A stretch of 64,000 bases of DNA from Streptomyces fumanus (GTDB taxonomy: Bacteria > Actinomycetota > Actinomycetes > Streptomycetales > Streptomycetaceae). Every line of letters starts with the position of its first letter. Position 1 is the stretch's first letter. Location: assembly GCF_014655295.1 (NCBI RefSeq), contig NZ_BNBI01000014.1:62001-126000 (forward strand), given 5' to 3'. The notes under the pieces are model-generated. The model saw nothing but the letters and a program-made list of their open reading frames with translations. It had not been told where the DNA came from and did no database searches. This document shows, in pieces, positions 61,648 through 64,000 of this stretch. Made by a program: the position numbers and the translations under genes.

Positions 61648-62487
61648 TCAGCGGGCGGCGCGGGCCTCGCGGGGCAGCCAGTCGAAGGACTCGGCGCTCG
61701 GGCGGTCGCCGGGCTTGTACTCCAGGCCGACCCAGCCGTCGTAGCCGGCCTTGGCCAGCAGGCCGAGCAGCTCCTCCAGCGGCAGCGAGCCGGTGCCCGG
61801 GGCGCCGCGGCCGGGGTTGTCGGCGATCTGCACGTGCCCGGTCTTCGCCGCGTACCGCTCGATCACCTCCGGCAGGTCCTCGCCGTTCATCGACAGGTGG
61901 TAGAGGTCCATCAGGAACTTGGCGTTGCCCAGGCCGGTGGCCTCGTTGACCTGGTCGACCACGTCGACCGCGGCCGGTGCCGACACCAGCGGGTAGCGCG
62001 GCGACTCCGGCGCGTTGAGCGCCTCGATCAGCAGGACCGCGCCGATCCGGTCGGCCGCGCGGGCCGCCAGGACCAGGTTCTCCAGCGCGAGCGCGTCCTG
62101 CTCGGCCGGGTCCACGCCCTCGACGCGGTTGCCGTACAGCGCGTTGAGCGCCGTGCACCCGAGCGAGTGGGCGAAGTCCGCGGCCACGTCGATGTTGGCG
62201 CGGAACCGGTCCGACTCCTCGCCGGGGAGCGACAGGGCGCCGCGGTCGGGGCCGGGGAGCCGCCCGGCGTAGAAGTTCAGGCCCGTGAGCCGGACGCCCG
62301 CGTCCTCGATCGCCCGCCGCAGGGCGTCCAGTGCGGACCGCTCGGGGGTGGGGGAGTCGATCCAGGGCCACCACAGCTCGACCGCGGTGAAGCCGGCCGC
62401 GGCGGCGGCCGCGGGGCGCTCCAGGAGCGGGAGTTCCGTGAAGAGGATCGACAGGTTGACGTTGAAGCGCTGGTCTGCGAATCCCAT
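61648..62487 (-). CDS. hyi: Hydroxypyruvate isomerase
   Basis: A 279-residue xylose-isomerase-like TIM barrel (AP_endonuc_2 family). The opening FNVNLSILFTELPLLERPAA is typical of Hyi, and metal ligands appear in LLIEALN, FLMDLYH, HVQIADNPGR and GLEYKPG. It interconverts hydroxypyruvate and tartronate semialdehyde, connecting to glxR downstream. ATG 62487 is used. The paired 15-bp operators end 30 bases upstream. It is divergent from the small thiamine-binding-like gene. Confidence 0.94.
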   Translation of the reverse strand: MGFADQRFNVNLSILFTELPLLERPAAAAAAGFTAVELWWPWIDSPTPERSALDALRRAIEDAGVRLTGLNFYAGRLPGPDRGALSLPGEESDRFRANIDVAADFAHSLGCTALNALYGNRVEGVDPAEQDALALENLVLAARAADRIGAVLLIEALNAPESPRYPLVSAPAAVDVVDQVNEATGLGNAKFLMDLYHLSMNGEDLPEVIERYAAKTGHVQIADNPGRGAPGTGSLPLEELLGLLAKAGYDGWVGLEYKPGDRPSAESFDWLPREARAAR

Positions 62488-62516
62488 GGGGTCCCGCGCT
62501 CCCTTCCGTGGTCTGA

Positions 62517-62552
62517 TTCCGTATTACGGAAGTTCATTTCTGCGTAATGGAA
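62517..62552 (-). promoter_or_regulatory. Paired 15-bp operators upstream of hyi-glxR
   Basis: TTCCGTATTACGGAA at 62517-62531 (palindromic but for the central base) and TTCTGCGTAATGGAA at 62538-62552, again 21 bases apart. This matches the pair before gcl in sequence type and spacing. Candidate repressor site shared by the glyoxylate genes. Confidence 0.75.
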
Positions 62553-62623
62553 GATTGCCGGGGGGTGTCGGAGGTTGTCAAGGGGGGTCGGCGGAATCCG
62601 GCGCCGCGCGTTAGGTTGAGCGC

Positions 62624-62875
62624 GTGCGATTGAGAGTGGAGTTCACGACCGAGCCCTTCGACCTCGACGAGGCGCCCGCCCACGCGCTGGTGGCCCGCGA
62701 GGTGATCGAGGCGGCGGGGCTGGACGAGGTGGACGTCGGCCCCTTCGGCAACACCGCGGCGGGCGGCGCGGACGCGGTGCTCACCGCCCTGGACGCCCTG
62801 CTGCGCCGGACCCTGGACGCGGGCGCCACCCGGATCTCCCTCCAGGTCAACGTCGTCGAGGCGGACGAGCGGTGA
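62624..62875 (+). CDS. Thiamine-binding-like (MTH1187/YkoF fold) small protein
   Basis: An 83-residue protein with one alpha/beta YkoF-like unit: a first strand MRLRVEFTTEPFDL, helix HALVAREVIEAAGL, then VDVGPFGNTAAGGADAVL and a closing strand RISLQVNVVE. Streptomycete homologues are usually labelled thiamine-binding protein. If so, it could buffer ThDP for the nearby Gcl, but this is inference. GTG 62624. Its stop overlaps the next start (GTGA). Confidence 0.72.
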   Translation: MRLRVEFTTEPFDLDEAPAHALVAREVIEAAGLDEVDVGPFGNTAAGGADAVLTALDALLRRTLDAGATRISLQVNVVEADER

Positions 62876-63240
62876 CCGGCGGCGCGGCCGAGTCGTTCAT
62901 CGCCGCCGTCAAGCCCCTGGTCGACGCCATCGGCGGCGAGCTGGTCCCGCCCGACGAGGCCGGCCAGGACGACGTGGTGCTCTCCTGGGACGGCGCCGAG
63001 GCCGTCGCGGTCAAGCTGCCGCAGCTCGCCGACTCCCTCGACCACATCCTGGCCGCCCTGGAGCGCCGGCAGGGCAGACCCCTGGCGGATCTGGACCGCA
63101 AGGCCAAGCAGGAGGTGGTGCGGATGCTGGAGGCGCGCGGCGCCTTCTCTGTGCGCCACGGCGTGGAGACCGTCGCGAGCGCCCTGGGCGTCAGCCGCTT
63201 CACCGTCTACAACTACCTCAACCGCGAGAAGGGCTCCTGA
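62872..63240 (+). CDS. Helix-turn-helix protein (HTH_22/YheO C-terminal type)
   Basis: A 122-residue protein whose C-terminus is a clear HTH (VETVASALGVSRFTVYNYLNRE, about 97-118) of the type found after YheO-like PAS domains. The N-terminus (about 8-60) may be a short sensor. Co-translated with the preceding small gene (GTGA overlap) and followed by a strong terminator. A candidate regulator for one of the operators in this region, without evidence for which. Confidence 0.75.
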   Translation: MTGGAAESFIAAVKPLVDAIGGELVPPDEAGQDDVVLSWDGAEAVAVKLPQLADSLDHILAALERRQGRPLADLDRKAKQEVVRMLEARGAFSVRHGVETVASALGVSRFTVYNYLNREKGS

Positions 63241-63265
63241 CCTGCGCTTTCGCGCCGTAGCACAC

Positions 63266-63299
63266 GCCGCCGTCCGGCAATCGGACGGCGGCTTTGTTT
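63266..63299 (+). terminator. Intrinsic terminator with T-tract
   Basis: GCCGCCGTCCG pairs with CGGACGGCGGC (11 bp, loop GCAAT), followed by TTTGTTT. It lies 26 bases after the HTH gene and insulates the uraD operon. Confidence 0.88.
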
Positions 63300-63310
63300 A
63301 CCGCGAATTT

Positions 63311-63325
63311 TCAACAAACTGTTGA
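63311..63325. promoter_or_regulatory. Operator TCAACA-AAC-TGTTGA upstream of uraD
   Basis: Perfect 6-3-6 inverted repeat 66 bases before the uraD start; the reverse complement of the whole 15-mer is found before katA at 60631-60645. Confidence 0.75.
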
Positions 63326-63391
63326 CGCTGTGTTGCGGAGCGCGTTAGCTATCGGCACGCCAGTTCAGCACAAGGCCACGGAGGCTCTCCC

Positions 63392-63910
63392 GTGACGTCC
63401 ACTTCCCCGCCGCCGGGCCTGGCCCGTTTCAACACCCTTGAGGAATCCGCGGCGTTCGCCGCGCTCCACGAGGCGTGTGCCTCCACGGCGTGGGTACGGC
63501 GGCTGCTCGCCGCCCGCCCCTGCGCCACCGTCGAGGACCTGTACGCCGCGAGCGACGCCGCCATGGCCGACCTGACGGCGGCGGACCTCGCGGAGGCGAT
63601 GGCCGGGCACCCGCCGATCGGCCGCCCCAGGCCCGGCGACCCCACGTCCGCCCGGGAGCAGAGCGGCATGGCCGGCGCCTCCGCGCAACTCAAGGCGGAG
63701 ATGCTGGAGTTGAACCTCGCCTACCAGGAGAAGTTCGGCCATGTGTTCCTCATCTGCGCCACCGGCCGCAGCGCCGAGCAGATGCGGGACGCCGTGAAGG
63801 AGCGGATCGGCAACTCGCCCGAGCAGGAGCGGGAGATCGTCCGCACCGAACTGGGCAGGATCAACCGCATCCGGCTGGCCCGACTCGTCGAAGAGGACGC
63901 CCGACCATGA
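63392..63910 (+). CDS. uraD: 2-oxo-4-hydroxy-4-carboxy-5-ureidoimidazoline (OHCU) decarboxylase
   Basis: A 172-residue OHCU decarboxylase, third step of urate to (S)-allantoin. The catalytic His73 is in GHPPIG; EQSGM (from Glu89) and YQEKFGHVFLICATGRS complete the active site. GTG 63392 has GGAGG upstream. ATGA overlap with the HIU hydrolase gene shows an operon, and uricase is expected next beyond the window. Confidence 0.94.
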   Translation: MTSTSPPPGLARFNTLEESAAFAALHEACASTAWVRRLLAARPCATVEDLYAASDAAMADLTAADLAEAMAGHPPIGRPRPGDPTSAREQSGMAGASAQLKAEMLELNLAYQEKFGHVFLICATGRSAEQMRDAVKERIGNSPEQEREIVRTELGRINRIRLARLVEEDARP

Positions 63911-64000
63911 GCACCAGCACCACCGCCTCCGTGTCCACGCACGTCCTGGACACCAGCGCCGGCCGCCCCGCCGAGGGCATCGCCGTCCGCCTCGCCGCCC
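63907..64000 (+). CDS. 5-hydroxyisourate hydrolase (partial, cut by window end)
   Basis: Only 31 codons are visible. THVLDTSAGRPAEGIAVRL is the N-terminal signature of transthyretin-like 5-hydroxyisourate hydrolases, with the catalytic His of the HVLD motif. It hydrolyses the uricase product to OHCU. The ATG overlaps the uraD stop (ATGA). Confidence 0.9.
   Translation, partial: MSTSTTASVSTHVLDTSAGRPAEGIAVRLAA

Noticed and set aside
1-64000. tRNA, rRNA or known riboswitch genes
   Set aside because: No cloverleaf with a GTTCGA-type T-arm in context, no rRNA sequence and no recognisable riboswitch core were found by eye; a covariance-model search would settle this.

Overview
This is a very GC-rich actinobacterial window, almost certainly Streptomyces. 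The signs are strong third-position GC bias, frequent GTG and TTG starts, long overlapping operons and typical streptomycete families (DUF456, DUF2637, DUF3040, TIGR04222-like proteins, bulb-type lectin, type VII secretion). I saw no tRNA, rRNA, CRISPR array, insertion sequence or phage gene. From memory only, the order from rsgA to the right edge resembles the S. coelicolor SCO6149-SCO6210 region, while its type VII locus lies elsewhere (about SCO5717-5734). Both points need a database check.

Left part (1-14.5 kb): a type VII (ESX-like) secretion locus. It holds a WXG100-type substrate (cut by the edge), EccB, EccD, a three-ATPase EccC, a mycosin whose catalytic Asp and His are both replaced, a long Pro-rich protein with a possible ADP-ribosyltransferase-like C-terminus, and a membrane-anchored bulb-lectin-like protein. 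CACACGTGTG-type palindromes recur in all three of its non-coding promoter regions.

Middle-left (14.5-30.4 kb): a secreted SnoaL-like protein, RsgA, an Ada/AlkA fusion with Ogt (alkylation repair), DUF456, a 49-bp tandem repeat array, a two-HTH regulator, a degenerate PP2C-like protein, pyruvate oxidase/dehydrogenase PoxB, an anti-sigma-type ATPase, DUF2637, an FhuF-like iron reductase behind an iron box, a GntR regulator, a TPR protein and a PucR regulator.

Purine catabolism, first block (30.4-37.3 kb): PucR is divergent from a three-subunit xanthine dehydrogenase operon, followed by an AzgA-type purine permease and an XdhC maturation factor.

Glycan cluster (37.9-51.4 kb): a UDP-glucuronate-decarboxylase-like SDR is followed by eleven genes that overlap at every junction. 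They encode a carbamoyltransferase, GmhA-, GmhB- and HldE-like enzymes sufficient for an ADP-heptose, two heptosyltransferase-like GT9 proteins and five other glycosyltransferases. A polysaccharide pyruvyl transferase lies just downstream on the other strand. No exporter, polymerase or HldD epimerase is present.

Right part (51.5-64 kb): an AlkZ-like glycosylase and two acyl-CoA synthetases, then the glyoxylate branch (gcl, hyi, glxR), a catalase, two small conserved genes, and the start of a urate-degradation operon (uraD, HIU hydrolase). Two operator motifs link these units: paired 15-bp sites before both gcl and hyi, and an identical TCAACA-N3-TGTTGA site before both the catalase and uraD. 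Together they suggest coordinated conversion of purine to urate, allantoin, glyoxylate and glycerate, with the catalase coupled to uricase peroxide.
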